Assembly: GCA_030263395.1 (NCBI GenBank)
Contig: SZOW01000004.1
Location: 62,001-126,000 of the forward strand
Direction: 5' to 3'
Source of the DNA: QUBU01 sp014337915
Lineage (GTDB): Bacteria > Pseudomonadota > Gammaproteobacteria > Steroidobacterales > GCA-2729495
Length of the DNA: 64,000 nucleotides
A program made the translations under genes and the position numbers. This document shows, one piece after another, positions 36,830 through 45,326 of this stretch. Below the pieces are notes generated by a model. The model had not been told where the DNA came from. It was given only the letters and a program-made list of their open reading frames with translations, and made no database searches. The first letter of the stretch is position 1, and each line of letters opens with the position of its first letter.

Positions 36830-37194
36830 TGGTGGAGGCGGCGGGAATCGAACCCGCGTCCGCAAGCCCTACGCCATGAGCTCTACATGCTTAGACCGCC
36901 TTTGATCTCGCTGGCGGCTACCCGACGGACAGGGAAGACCGACAGCCAGTCCGGATTGCAGGATTTAACGATTGGACCCCGGACGAGCCCGCACGCGATC
37001 TTGTGATTGATAACCCCGGCATCTGCTCCCGCACAAGCACGGACTCAGCCCGAGGGCTCAAGACTGGTTTTTAGGCAGCCAGAGCGTAGTTGGAGTCGTT
37101 CGCAACTATTGGTTTGCAGCTGGATTTACGAGGTGATCTGCGCCTCGGCATGCACCCAGGGTTTCGCGACCCACGTCGAAACCAGGTCGCCCCC
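36830..37194 (-). ncRNA. ssrA: Transfer-messenger RNA (tmRNA)
   Basis: About 365 nucleotides. The 5' end GGGGGCGACCTGG and 3' end CGCCTCC-A-CCA (36830-36832) form the tRNA-like acceptor stem, with TTCGATTCCC as the T arm. The resume sequence encodes the tag ANDSNYALAA followed by TAA (37103-37071), preceded by the TAGT element that positions translation. It rescues stalled ribosomes together with SmpB, encoded 147 bases upstream on the same strand. Confidence 0.96.
37071..37103 (-). other. tmRNA proteolysis tag reading frame
   Basis: Reads GCG AAC GAC TCC AAC TAC GCT CTG GCT GCC TAA, giving ANDSNYALAA. It differs from the E. coli tag (ANDENYALAA) by Glu to Ser at position 4. The C-terminal ALAA, recognised by ClpXP and FtsH, is intact. 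Confidence 0.92.
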
Positions 37195-37287
37195 TTTGGT
37201 TCCCGAAATTCCAATTCAATGTCACAAGTGTAGCGGGTGCCGGTCTCGGCCGCGACTGGGCGGCCATGCCTGTGGCAGGGCCGGAGG

Positions 37288-37299
37288 TTCTGTACAGAA
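37288..37299. repeat. Perfect 12-bp palindrome between smpB and ssrA
   Basis: TTCTGTACAGAA lies at the edge of an AT-rich stretch (about 37285-37345) unlike the surrounding GC-rich DNA. It is about 95 bases upstream of the mature tmRNA 5' end. It may be a regulator site or part of the ssrA promoter region; no firm promoter was recognised. Confidence 0.4.
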
Positions 37300-37340
37300 A
37301 ATCTACTGTATATACATCGTGTATCTTATTGATTACTAAA

Positions 37341-37817
37341 CTATCGTCTTAGAAGTCTCTGGCGCTGGCGATCCCAGTCGCGCTCCCGGTCCGACGCGCG
37401 CTTGTCATGCTGCTTCTTGCCCCGGGCCAGACCAAGGGCGAGTTTTGCCCGGCCGTTCTTCCAGTAGAGTGAGACGGGTACCAGCGTGTAGCCCTCCCGT
37501 TCAACAGCGCCAACCAGCCGGTCGAGCTCGCGTCGGTTGAGGAGCAGCTTGCGGCTGCGCACCGGGTCCGGGACCACATGCGTGGATGCCGCCGGCAATG
37601 GCGAAAAATTTGCGCCGACCAGCCAGGCCTCGCCATTGCGTATCACGGCGTAGCCTTCCTTGATGTTCGCGCGGCCATCGCGCAGGCTCTTGACTTCCCA
37701 TCCCTGGAGCATGAGGCCGGCCTCCAGCGTCTCCTCGATGAAGTAGTCGTGTCGGGCCTTGCGGTTCTCGGCAATGGTCCGGTTGGCCTCCTTGCGTGGC
37801 GCTGCCTTGCCGCTCAT
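37341..37817 (-). CDS. smpB: SsrA-binding protein SmpB
   Basis: Binds the tRNA-like domain of tmRNA and delivers it to stalled ribosomes. The 158-residue protein shows the OB-fold landmarks ENRKARHDYFIEETLEAGL, WEVKSLRDGRANIKEGYA and LYWKNGRAKLALGLARGKKQHDKR, with a basic C-terminal tail (RERDWDRQRQRLLRR) that occupies the mRNA channel. Upstream of ssrA on the same strand and divergent from ratA. Confidence 0.97.
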   Translation of the reverse strand: MSGKAAPRKEANRTIAENRKARHDYFIEETLEAGLMLQGWEVKSLRDGRANIKEGYAVIRNGEAWLVGANFSPLPAASTHVVPDPVRSRKLLLNRRELDRLVGAVEREGYTLVPVSLYWKNGRAKLALGLARGKKQHDKRASDRERDWDRQRQRLLRR

Positions 37818-37919
37818 GAGTCTGTATTGTTCAGCCTGTAGGGATCACTCACAATCCTGTCATTTTTCCTGCCGCGGGAGAAGCTGGCGTGGGAAAACCG
37901 CAGGCGCTGGAATTTTTCC

Positions 37920-38369
37920 ATGCGGCAAGTTGAGCGCAGCGCAATCGTGCCGTTTTCGGCAGGCTCGATGTTCGAACTGGTGGCGGACGTGGAGTCCTAT
38001 CCGGCATTCCTGCCGGGCTGCACCAGCGCCCGGATCCACGAACGCGACGGCCATCAGGTCATCGCCAGCATCGCCCTGGCAGAGGGGCCTTTGCGCACCG
38101 AATTCCGGACGCGCAATGTCCTGGATCCGTCCCGCAGCATCGACATGCAGCTGGAAGATGGTCCGTTCAGCAGCCTGCACGGTGTATGGGTGTTCGTGCC
38201 GCTGGGACCGGCAGGGTCGCGGGTTTCCCTGTCAGTCCGGTTTGCGTTTTCCAGTCGCGCAATCGATCTGCTCCTCGGACCGGTGTTCGAGGCCCTTTGC
38301 AACCGGTTGGTCGATGCCTTCGTGGAACGTGCGCGCGACGTGTATGGCTCTGGCTCCACCAACCGCTAG
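37920..38369 (+). CDS. ratA: RatA-like START-domain protein (coenzyme Q-binding type)
   Basis: 149-residue SRPBCC/START-fold protein of the RatA/Coq10 family: MRQVERSAIVPFSAGSMFELVADVESYPAFLPGC and a C-terminal amphipathic helix FEALCNRLVDAFVERARDVYG. E. coli RatA was reported to interfere with 70S assembly, while the Coq10 branch binds ubiquinone; the present sequence does not decide. In E. coli ratA is next to rnfH; no rnfH is found here. Its stop shares CTAG with the bamE stop. Confidence 0.9.
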   Translation: MRQVERSAIVPFSAGSMFELVADVESYPAFLPGCTSARIHERDGHQVIASIALAEGPLRTEFRTRNVLDPSRSIDMQLEDGPFSSLHGVWVFVPLGPAGSRVSLSVRFAFSSRAIDLLLGPVFEALCNRLVDAFVERARDVYGSGSTNR

Positions 38370-38698
38370 CCGGGCGCATCGAATGGCACGTCCTTGCGGA
38401 TGGTGGCCACCTTGTCGTCCGCGAACGTGACGATGACCCAGCGTTTCTCCTCGCGGTTGCTGCGGCCGCGGCGCAGGTAATAGACGTAGTCCCAGCGGTC
38501 GTGGTGGAAGGAATCCTCCACCACCGGGGTTCCCAGCAGGAAGCGCACCTGGCTGCGCGTCATGCCGGGCTGCACGGCGTCGATGGCCTTGTCATCCAGC
38601 AGGTTTCCCTGCTGGACGTCGATGCGGTACACGCAGCCGGAGGCGAGCGCCAGCAGGCCAGCAAGGAACAGGCGGCGGGAACAGGCGTAAAGCGGCAT
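38366..38698 (-). CDS. bamE: Outer-membrane assembly lipoprotein BamE
   Basis: Small lipoprotein of the BAM complex that stabilises BamA-BamD contacts. ATG at 38698 gives 110 residues with signal peptide and lipobox ASGC (Cys22). The SmpA/OmlA domain is clear: VYRIDVQQGNLLDDKAIDAVQPGMTRSQVRFLLGTP and DRWDYVYYLRRG, including the conserved Gln-Gly-Asn. Upstream in-frame codons to 38950 are inside recN territory and not plausible. Placed between ratA and recN as usual. Confidence 0.95.
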   Translation of the reverse strand: MPLYACSRRLFLAGLLALASGCVYRIDVQQGNLLDDKAIDAVQPGMTRSQVRFLLGTPVVEDSFHHDRWDYVYYLRRGRSNREEKRWVIVTFADDKVATIRKDVPFDAPG

Positions 38699-38780
38699 CT
38701 TGCGCAAGGCACCGGCACACAATGATCGCGGAATCATAAACCATTGGCCTGGGCGGCACATCGATGCCGGTGGCAGCGCT

Positions 38781-40466
38781 TCAGCCGGTGCGGCGGGACC
38801 CCGACGAGCGCAGCATCTCGCGGGCATGTGCCCTGGTCCGCTCGGTGATGGTGATGCCACCGAGCATGCGGGCGATTTCTTCGACGCGCCCGCGGCCATC
38901 GAGTTCGCGGGTGCGCACCTGGCTCTGGCCGGCAGCGGCTTCCTTGGCAACCGCGAAATGGTGGTCGGCCTGGCTTGCCACCTGCGGCAGGTGGGTCACG
39001 CAGATGACCTGGTGGCGGTCGCTGAGCCGGTGCAGACATTTGCCGACGATTTCGGCAGCGCTGCCGCCGATGCCGGCATCCACTTCGTCGAAGATCAGCG
39101 TTGGCGCGCCGTGGCCGGCGATGGAAACGGCCTGGATCGCCAGGCTGAGCCGCGAGAGTTCGCCGCCGGAGGCGACCCGGGCCACCGGACCGGGGGGTTG
39201 TCCCGGGTTGGTCGCGACCAGGAACTCGACCTGCTCCTTGCCCCAGGCTGCGCACTGGCCGTCCGGCAGCGGCTCGAGTCTGACCACGAGGGTGCTGCCC
39301 GGCATGCCGAGCTGCGCCAGCTGCTCCGATACGGCAATGCTGAAGGTCGCGGCTGCCTGCTGGCGCGCCAGCGAGAGGGCTGCGGCGGCGTCGCGCAACT
39401 GCTGCTCGCATGCAGCCAGCTGGCTGCCGAGGGTGCGCAGCTGGTCGTCACTGGCGTCGATGCCGTCCAGCTCGGCCTGGAGTGCCTGCTGCAGGGCGCT
39501 TAGCTGATCCGTCGGGATGCGGTGCTTGCGCGCGAGTTCCTGCGCTGCCGCGATCCTGGTTTCCACGGCGGCAAGCCGTCCGGGATCGTGCTCGATCGCA
39601 TCGAGGCGGCGGCGCAACTGCCCGGCGGCCTCCCGCAGCCCGATGCCTGCTTCCTCGAGCGTGGCAGCTGTGGGGGCGAGCGCCGGATCGATTTCAGCGA
39701 GCTCGCGGAGTTCGCGCAATGCCATGCCGACAATGCCATACGCAGAGCCCTCGTCCGTATCGTAGAGCCGCTCCAGAGCCTGGGCGACGCCTGCGGCCAG
39801 CTGGCCAGCATTGGCGAGGATGCGGTGCTCCTGCTCCAGGGCCTCGATTTCGCCGGGCTGCAGGCCCAGGCCAGAGAGTTCCCGCACCTGGTGGCGCAAC
39901 AGGTCCTCGCGCGCGCGCTGGTCACGCTGCGTGGACTGCAGCCGGTGCCACTCGGCCTGCAGGGAAGACCAGCTGGCATGAGCCCGCAGCACGGCGTGGC
40001 GCAGGCCAGGGTGGTCACCGTATGCGTCCAGCAGCTCGCGCTGGGTGGGGCGCTGGCCAAGTGACTGGTACGCATGCTGGCCGCAGATCTCGACCAGTTG
40101 TCCGCCAACGTCCCGCAGCATCTCGATGGGTACCGGCCTGCCGTTGATATATGCGCGCGAGCGGCCTTCGCTGCCAACCACGCGGCGCAGCACGCAGTCT
40201 CCGTCGCTGTCCAGGTCGTGCTGGCGCAGCCAGGCTGCGGCCGTCGAGGTCGGGCCCAGGTCGAAGGACGCAGAGACCTCGGTGCGATCCGCGCCACTGC
40301 GCACCGCACTGCTGTCGGCCCGCGAGCCCAGTGCCAGGGCCAGGGCGTCCACGAGCATGGATTTTCCGGTGCCGGTCTCGCCGGTCAGGACGCTGAAGCC
40401 ATTGCGGAACTCCAGCGTCACGTCGTCCAGCACCGCCAGGTTGCGAACGTGCAGGCGTGTCAGCAC
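38781..40466 (-). CDS. recN: DNA repair protein RecN
   Basis: SMC-like ATPase acting in double-strand break repair. 561 residues with Walker A GETGTGKS at 29-36, a long central coiled coil, the ABC signature LSRLSLAIQAV and Walker B PTLIFDEVDAGIGG, followed by QVICVTHLPQVASQADHHFAV. Length matches E. coli (553). Starts 6 bases after nadK, on the same strand, so probably co-transcribed. Confidence 0.96.
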   Translation of the reverse strand: MLTRLHVRNLAVLDDVTLEFRNGFSVLTGETGTGKSMLVDALALALGSRADSSAVRSGADRTEVSASFDLGPTSTAAAWLRQHDLDSDGDCVLRRVVGSEGRSRAYINGRPVPIEMLRDVGGQLVEICGQHAYQSLGQRPTQRELLDAYGDHPGLRHAVLRAHASWSSLQAEWHRLQSTQRDQRAREDLLRHQVRELSGLGLQPGEIEALEQEHRILANAGQLAAGVAQALERLYDTDEGSAYGIVGMALRELRELAEIDPALAPTAATLEEAGIGLREAAGQLRRRLDAIEHDPGRLAAVETRIAAAQELARKHRIPTDQLSALQQALQAELDGIDASDDQLRTLGSQLAACEQQLRDAAAALSLARQQAAATFSIAVSEQLAQLGMPGSTLVVRLEPLPDGQCAAWGKEQVEFLVATNPGQPPGPVARVASGGELSRLSLAIQAVSIAGHGAPTLIFDEVDAGIGGSAAEIVGKCLHRLSDRHQVICVTHLPQVASQADHHFAVAKEAAAGQSQVRTRELDGRGRVEEIARMLGGITITERTRAHAREMLRSSGSRRTG

Positions 40467-40472
40467 AGGGCC

Positions 40473-41381
40473 TCAGCGCGGGGGGCGGCCCGCCGAGTGG
40501 TGGTCGCGGCCCCAGTGGAGCTTTTCCCTGAGGATGCGGAAATAGTCGTAGCCACGCGGATGGATGAGTTCGACCTTTTCGGCGGCCGCTCGTACCCGCA
40601 GCCGGCGGCCAGGGGCAAGCTCCGCGGTTACCTCGCCATCGCAGCTGACATCCGCGCGCAGTGAATGGGCTTCGCTGAGGGCAATTTCCGTCACTGCCGT
40701 GGCGGGCACGATGATCGGGCGTTCGCTCAGTGTGTGGGGGCAGATGGGTACCAGCAGGATGGCACCTAGCGAAGGTGCGACGATCGGTCCCCCGCAGCTC
40801 ATCGAGTAGGCTGTGGAGCCGGTGGCGGTGGCGACGATGAAGCCATCGCCTCCGTGGGTGTTCAGGTACTGCCCGTCGATGAAGGTGCGGATCTCGAGCA
40901 TGCGGCCAGGATCGTGCCGGGTGACAGCAATGTCATTGAGCGCGAGGCCGCCGCCAACGACCTGCCCGCCCTCGGTGACTTCGGCGTGCAGCAGCAACCG
41001 CGTCTCGCTGTCGTACTCGCCGCGCAGGATCTCGTCGAGTCTGGCGAGCATTTCCGCCGGGCCGATGTCTGCGAGAAAGCCCAGGCGGCCGCGATTGATG
41101 CCCAGCAGGGGTACGCCCGACCCGGCGAGCCGGCGTGCGGCATACAGCATGCTGCCGTCACCGCCGACGGTGATCACGAGCTGGGCTGCCCTGGCAAGGT
41201 CGGTTTCGGGGATACGGTCAACCGCTGCGGGAACGGTGCCATGCCCGAGGTTGTCCGCTACCAGTACCCGGCGCCCACGGGCGGCCAGGTGGGTTGCCAG
41301 CACCGTCAACGGCTCGAGGACCCGCGGGTCGTCGGGATTGCCCATCAGGGCGACGTTCGGAAAGGAGATGTTCGCTGGCAC
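40473..41381 (-). CDS. nadK: NAD kinase
   Basis: Phosphorylates NAD to NADP. The catalytic GGDGSMLYAAR and the NRGRLGFLADI, LNDIAVTRH and AYSMSCGGPIVAP blocks are all present. GTG at 41381 (VPANISFPNVALMGNPDDPRV) gives about 302 residues, matching the family (E. coli 292); the longer frame to 41549 would run through the hrcA promoter and is rejected. Start is uncertain because no clear ribosome site is seen. Divergent from hrcA. Confidence 0.9.
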   Translation of the reverse strand: MPANISFPNVALMGNPDDPRVLEPLTVLATHLAARGRRVLVADNLGHGTVPAAVDRIPETDLARAAQLVITVGGDGSMLYAARRLAGSGVPLLGINRGRLGFLADIGPAEMLARLDEILRGEYDSETRLLLHAEVTEGGQVVGGGLALNDIAVTRHDPGRMLEIRTFIDGQYLNTHGGDGFIVATATGSTAYSMSCGGPIVAPSLGAILLVPICPHTLSERPIIVPATAVTEIALSEAHSLRADVSCDGEVTAELAPGRRLRVRAAAEKVELIHPRGYDYFRILREKLHWGRDHHSAGRPPR

Positions 41382-41606
41382 GGTAAAGCCCGGGGCATTG
41401 CGGCGCTGGAAGGGACGGATAGCCGGTGATCGAGTACGAAGCCGCGCAGCATCAACATTACAGGCCACCGGAACCGTGGGGCAAGCGGGTATCAGGCAGG
41501 TAGTCTGGGCCAGCCTCTGGTCCTTGACACCCCTCTGATGCCATTGCAAGGTTTCGAAACTGGCGGCCGGTGCGCAGCAGCCATGCCGTCGAACGATTGC
41601 CGTGCC

Positions 41607-42662
41607 ATGACCGATTCGCCTCCCAACCCGCCCTCAGACCGCTCCGGCCAGATCCTGCGTGCGCTGGTGGCCCAGTACATACGTGACGGCCAGCCGGTCG
41701 GGTCACGGACCCTGGCGCGTGCCAGCGGGCTGAACCTGAGTCCCGCAACCATTCGCAATGTCATGGCCGACCTGGAGGAATTCGGCTTCGTGGCCGCGCC
41801 CCACACCTCGGCGGGTCGGGTGCCCACCGCGAAGGGATACCGCTTTTTTGTCGATACCCTGGTCCAGCTGCAGCCGCTGGCCGCCGACGATATGACCCGG
41901 CTCCAGAGCCACCTGGCGAGCGACAGCTCCGGCGATGCCAAGAGCGTCGCTGAGGCTGCATCGGCCGCCCTGTCGGCCCTCACCCACATGGCGGGCCTGG
42001 TAATGCTGCCGCGGCAGATGCAGCTCACCCTGCGGCAGTTCGAGTTCCTGCCGTTGTCGAATAATCGTGTTCTGGCCATCCTGGTGGTCAACGACCAGGA
42101 GGTTCAGAACCGCGTCCTGCACATGGACCGCAGCTACACCGAGGGTGAGCTGCGGCGCGCGGCAAACTACCTGAATGAGCAGTTCAGCGGCCAGGACCTC
42201 CGGGAGGTCCGGTTGCGGATCCTGCAGGAGATGCAGGGGATGCGCGAGACCATGAACCAGCTCATGGTCGATGCCATCGCGGTCGCGGAGCGGGCGCTGG
42301 ATACGGGCAGCGAGCGGTCCGAGTTCGTGCTGAGCGGGGAAACACGCCTGATGGAGTTCGATGAACTGTCGGATGTGGAGAAGCTCCGGCAGCTGTTCGA
42401 GGCTTTTGGCGCCCAGCGGGAGATCCTCAACCTGCTGGACCGGAGCATCGCCGCCGACGGGGTGCAGATATTCATCGGCGAGGAGTCCGGCTACCGGATA
42501 CTCGATGACTGCAGCCTGGTGACGGCCCCATACCGGGCCAACGACCAGATCGTCGGGGTACTGGGTGTCATTGGCCCGACCCGCATGGCGTACGAGCGCG
42601 TCATTCCCATCGTGGACATCACCGCCCGGCTGCTCGGCGCGGCCTTGAATTCCAGCCAGTAG
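41607..42662 (+). CDS. hrcA: Heat-inducible transcription repressor HrcA
   Basis: Repressor of chaperone operons that binds CIRCE elements. ATG at 41607 (MTDSPPNPPSDRSGQILRALV) gives 351 residues; in-frame ATGs at 41583 and 41538 are alternatives. The winged-helix domain shows DGQPVGSRTLARASGLNLSPATIRNVMADLEEFGF, followed by the GAF-like and dimerisation domains ending VIPIVDITARLLGAALN. First gene of hrcA-grpE-dnaK-dnaJ. I find no CIRCE repeat ahead of it or elsewhere in the window. Confidence 0.94.
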   Translation: MTDSPPNPPSDRSGQILRALVAQYIRDGQPVGSRTLARASGLNLSPATIRNVMADLEEFGFVAAPHTSAGRVPTAKGYRFFVDTLVQLQPLAADDMTRLQSHLASDSSGDAKSVAEAASAALSALTHMAGLVMLPRQMQLTLRQFEFLPLSNNRVLAILVVNDQEVQNRVLHMDRSYTEGELRRAANYLNEQFSGQDLREVRLRILQEMQGMRETMNQLMVDAIAVAERALDTGSERSEFVLSGETRLMEFDELSDVEKLRQLFEAFGAQREILNLLDRSIAADGVQIFIGEESGYRILDDCSLVTAPYRANDQIVGVLGVIGPTRMAYERVIPIVDITARLLGAALNSSQ

Positions 42663-42669
42663 CCCCCAT
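42644..42669 (+). promoter_or_regulatory. Sigma32 heat-shock promoter for grpE-dnaK-dnaJ
   Basis: CTTGAA (42644-42649), 14-base spacer, CCCCAT (42664-42669) followed by CA: an excellent match to the sigma32 consensus CTTGAA-N13-15-CCCCAT. It overlaps the last codons and stop of hrcA and would start transcription about 65 bases before grpE. Confidence 0.8.
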
Positions 42670-42742
42670 CATGCAATCCGGTTGGACCGTCGCTGACCGG
42701 CAGGGTCGCGTCAGGGCGGCTGCGCCTGCACGGAGTAATGGC

Positions 42743-43279
42743 ATGACAGACGAGAATCCGGTGACCGCCACGGGGGATCAGCTGGGGGTCGAGCAGCAAC
42801 TGCGGGAGGCACTGGCGCAGATGGAAGCCAAGGCCCAGGAAAACTGGGACAGGTACCTGCGTACCGCCGCCGAACTGGACAACGTGCGCAAGCGCGCTGC
42901 GCGCGATGTCGACCAGGCCCGCCGGCTTGGCGTGGAGCGCCTGGCCGGGGAGCTGCTGGCAGTGGTGGACAGCCTGGAGATGGGCATCGAAGCCGGACCG
43001 GCGGCGTCGGCGGCGGCCCTGCTCGAGGGTAAGCAGGCCACGTTGCGGCTGCTGATGGCAGCCCTGGAAAAATCCGGTGTCGTCCCCGTGGTGGCTGCCG
43101 GGCAGAAGTTCGATCCCCAGATCCACGAAGCCATGCGCATCGATACCGCGACGGAACTGGAGCCTGGCGCGATCGTGGCCGTGATCCAGAAGGGTTACCA
43201 GCTCAATGAACGGCTGCTGCGGCCGGCACGCGTGGTCGTCGCCGGCGCCAGTGGCGGGGAGCAGGGGGGCGCGGCTTGA
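42743..43279 (+). CDS. grpE: Nucleotide exchange factor GrpE
   Basis: Releases ADP from DnaK. ATG at 42743 has GGAG 8 bases upstream and yields 178 residues (MTDENPVTATGDQLG); the longer frame from 42671 begins too near the predicted sigma32 start site. Features: N-terminal coiled coil (QAKENWDRYLRTAAELDNVRKRAARDV-type helix) and the C-terminal beta wing with FDPQIHEAMRIDTATELEPG and VIQKGYQLNERLLRPARVVV. Confidence 0.95.
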   Translation: MTDENPVTATGDQLGVEQQLREALAQMEAKAQENWDRYLRTAAELDNVRKRAARDVDQARRLGVERLAGELLAVVDSLEMGIEAGPAASAAALLEGKQATLRLLMAALEKSGVVPVVAAGQKFDPQIHEAMRIDTATELEPGAIVAVIQKGYQLNERLLRPARVVVAGASGGEQGGAA

Positions 43280-43343
43280 AAATGCGGCGGCAGTCCCTCA
43301 GATACGAGGCCATACGGATAACCGACCATTCCCGGAGAGCATC

Positions 43344-45272
43344 ATGGGCAGAGTGATTGGCATTGACCTGGGCACGACCAACTCGTGCGTGGCGATCATG
43401 GAGGGCAAGGCGCCCAAGGTGATCGAGAACAGCGAGGGTGACCGCACGACCCCGTCCATCGTCGCGTTTACCAAGGACGAGGAGGTGCTGGTCGGGCAGG
43501 CGGCGAAGCGGCAGGCGGTGACGAATCCCGCCAATACGCTGTTCGCGGTCAAGCGCCTTATCGGTCGCCGTTTCGACGATGACGTCGTGCGCCGCGACAT
43601 GTCCATGGTGCCCTACAGCATCGTACGGGCTGAAAATGGTGACGCCTGGGTGAATGCCGGCGGCAGGAAGATGGCGCCTCCGGAAATCTCGGCACGCGTC
43701 CTGATGAAGATGAAGAAGACCGCCGAGGACTACCTGGGCGAGCCGGTGACCGAGGCGGTCATCACGGTTCCGGCTTACTTCAATGACTCCCAGCGACAGG
43801 CTACCAAGGATGCCGGCCGCATTGCCGGTCTCGAGGTCAAGAGAATCATCAATGAGCCGACTGCGGCCGCGCTCGCATACGGCCTCGACAAGCAGCGCGG
43901 TGATCGCAAGATCGCCGTCTACGATCTTGGTGGCGGCACGTTCGATATTTCGATCATCGAGATCGCCGAGATCGACGGTGAGCACCAGTTCGAGGTCCTC
44001 GCCACCAATGGCGACACGTTCCTCGGCGGCGAGGATTTCGATGCACGCATCATCGGCTACCTGGCTGGCGAGTTCCAGAAGGAGAGCGGCATCGACATCC
44101 GCAAGGATCCGCTGGCAATGCAGCGCCTCAAGGAAGCATCCGAGAAGGCCAAGGTTGAGCTTTCGTCGCAGCAGCAGACGGATGTCAACCTGCCGTACAT
44201 CACCGCCGATGCCAGTGGCCCGAAGCACCTCAACATCAAGATGACGCGGGCCAAGCTGGAGTCTCTGGTCGAGGACCTGGTCAACCGCACGATCGAGCCC
44301 TGCAAGGTCGCGCTCGCTGACGCTGGCCTCAAGGTCGGTGAGATCGACGATGTGATCCTGGTCGGCGGCCAGACCCGGATGCCGAAGGTTCAGGAGGCGG
44401 TGAAGGCCTTCTTTGGCCGCGAGCCGCGCAAGGACGTCAACCCGGACGAGGCCGTCGCCGTCGGCGCAGCGATCCAGGGCGGGGTGCTTTCCGGCGAGGT
44501 GAAGGATGTCCTGCTCCTCGACGTGACCCCGCTTTCGCTGGGCATCGAGACGCTCGGTGGTGTCATGACCAAGCTGATCGACAAAAACACCACGATTCCG
44601 ACCAAGGCGACGCAGGTGTTCTCCACTGCGGACGACAACCAGACCGCGGTGACCATCCATGTTCTGCAGGGCGAGCGCCAGCGCGCCGGCGACAACAAGT
44701 CCCTGGGTCGATTCGACCTCAGTGACATCCCGCCCGCGCCACGTGGCATGCCCCAGGTCGAGGTGACGTTCGACATCGATGCGAACGGCATCCTCAACGT
44801 GTCGGCGCGCGACAAGGCGACAGGGCGTGAGCAGAAGATCGTCATCAAAGCCTCGAGCGGCCTGTCGGAGGAGGAGATCAAACGCATGGTCGGCGATGCC
44901 GAGGTTCATGCGGAGGAAGATCGCCGCTTCCGCGAGCTGGTGGAAGCGCGCAACAAGGCTGATGCCCTGGTCCACTCGAGCGAGAAGGCGCTTGCGGATC
45001 TTGGTGACAAGGTGACTGGCAGCGAGCGCGCTGCAGTCGAGTCCGCGATCGCGGACCTGCGCGAGGCGCTGAAGGGCGACGATCGTGCGGTGATCGAAAC
45101 CAAGGCCGGTGCACTGGCCACGGCAGCCGCCGGCATTGCACAGAAGGCTTACAGCCAGGCCGCGGACGGTGGTGCATCGGCCGCCAGCAGCTCCGGCAGT
45201 GGCGATGCCGGTGTCATGGATGCCGAGTTCGAAGAGGTCAAGGACGACAAGGGCAAGGCTGGCAAGGCCTGA
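43344..45272 (+). CDS. dnaK: Molecular chaperone DnaK (Hsp70)
   Basis: ATP-driven chaperone. ATG at 43344 (MGRVIGIDLGTTNSCVAIM) has GGAGAG just upstream; 642 residues, as in the family. The three Hsp70 signatures are visible: IDLGTTNS, VYDLGGGTFDISII and VILVGGQTRMPKVQEAV. The linker VLLLDVTPLSLGIETLGG leads to the substrate domain, and the C-terminus ends with the EFEEVKDDKGKAGKA tail. The longer ORF to 43206 lies inside grpE in another frame and is not used. Confidence 0.98.
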   Translation: MGRVIGIDLGTTNSCVAIMEGKAPKVIENSEGDRTTPSIVAFTKDEEVLVGQAAKRQAVTNPANTLFAVKRLIGRRFDDDVVRRDMSMVPYSIVRAENGDAWVNAGGRKMAPPEISARVLMKMKKTAEDYLGEPVTEAVITVPAYFNDSQRQATKDAGRIAGLEVKRIINEPTAAALAYGLDKQRGDRKIAVYDLGGGTFDISIIEIAEIDGEHQFEVLATNGDTFLGGEDFDARIIGYLAGEFQKESGIDIRKDPLAMQRLKEASEKAKVELSSQQQTDVNLPYITADASGPKHLNIKMTRAKLESLVEDLVNRTIEPCKVALADAGLKVGEIDDVILVGGQTRMPKVQEAVKAFFGREPRKDVNPDEAVAVGAAIQGGVLSGEVKDVLLLDVTPLSLGIETLGGVMTKLIDKNTTIPTKATQVFSTADDNQTAVTIHVLQGERQRAGDNKSLGRFDLSDIPPAPRGMPQVEVTFDIDANGILNVSARDKATGREQKIVIKASSGLSEEEIKRMVGDAEVHAEEDRRFRELVEARNKADALVHSSEKALADLGDKVTGSERAAVESAIADLREALKGDDRAVIETKAGALATAAAGIAQKAYSQAADGGASAASSSGSGDAGVMDAEFEEVKDDKGKAGKA

Positions 45273-45326
45273 CGCAGCGACCGGGAAGGATGATGGCCGG
45301 GTGACCCCTCACGCGGCCAGGACAAC

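Noticed and set aside
37300..37320. Possible LexA box (CTGTATATACATCG) between smpB and ssrA
   Set aside because: The right half lacks ACAG, so it does not satisfy CTGT-N8-ACAG, and neither flanking gene is an SOS gene.
37195..37340. Phage attachment remnant at the ssrA 3' or 5' end
   Set aside because: No integrase, no repeat of the tmRNA 3' end elsewhere in the window, and ssrA is followed directly by its terminator and an ordinary gene.
38370..38780. rnfH, expected beside ratA
   Set aside because: No ORF with RnfH features is present; bamE directly abuts ratA.
41523..41552. Sigma32 or sigma70 promoter ahead of hrcA (CTTGACA)
   Set aside because: The -35-like TTGACA is good, but neither CCCCAT nor a TATAAT-like box follows at the right distance.
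43203..44975. A 590-codon open frame antisense to dnaK
   Set aside because: Mirror frame of a highly biased GC-rich gene; the translation is low-complexity in Leu, Asp, Val, His and matches no family, while dnaK on the other strand is certain.
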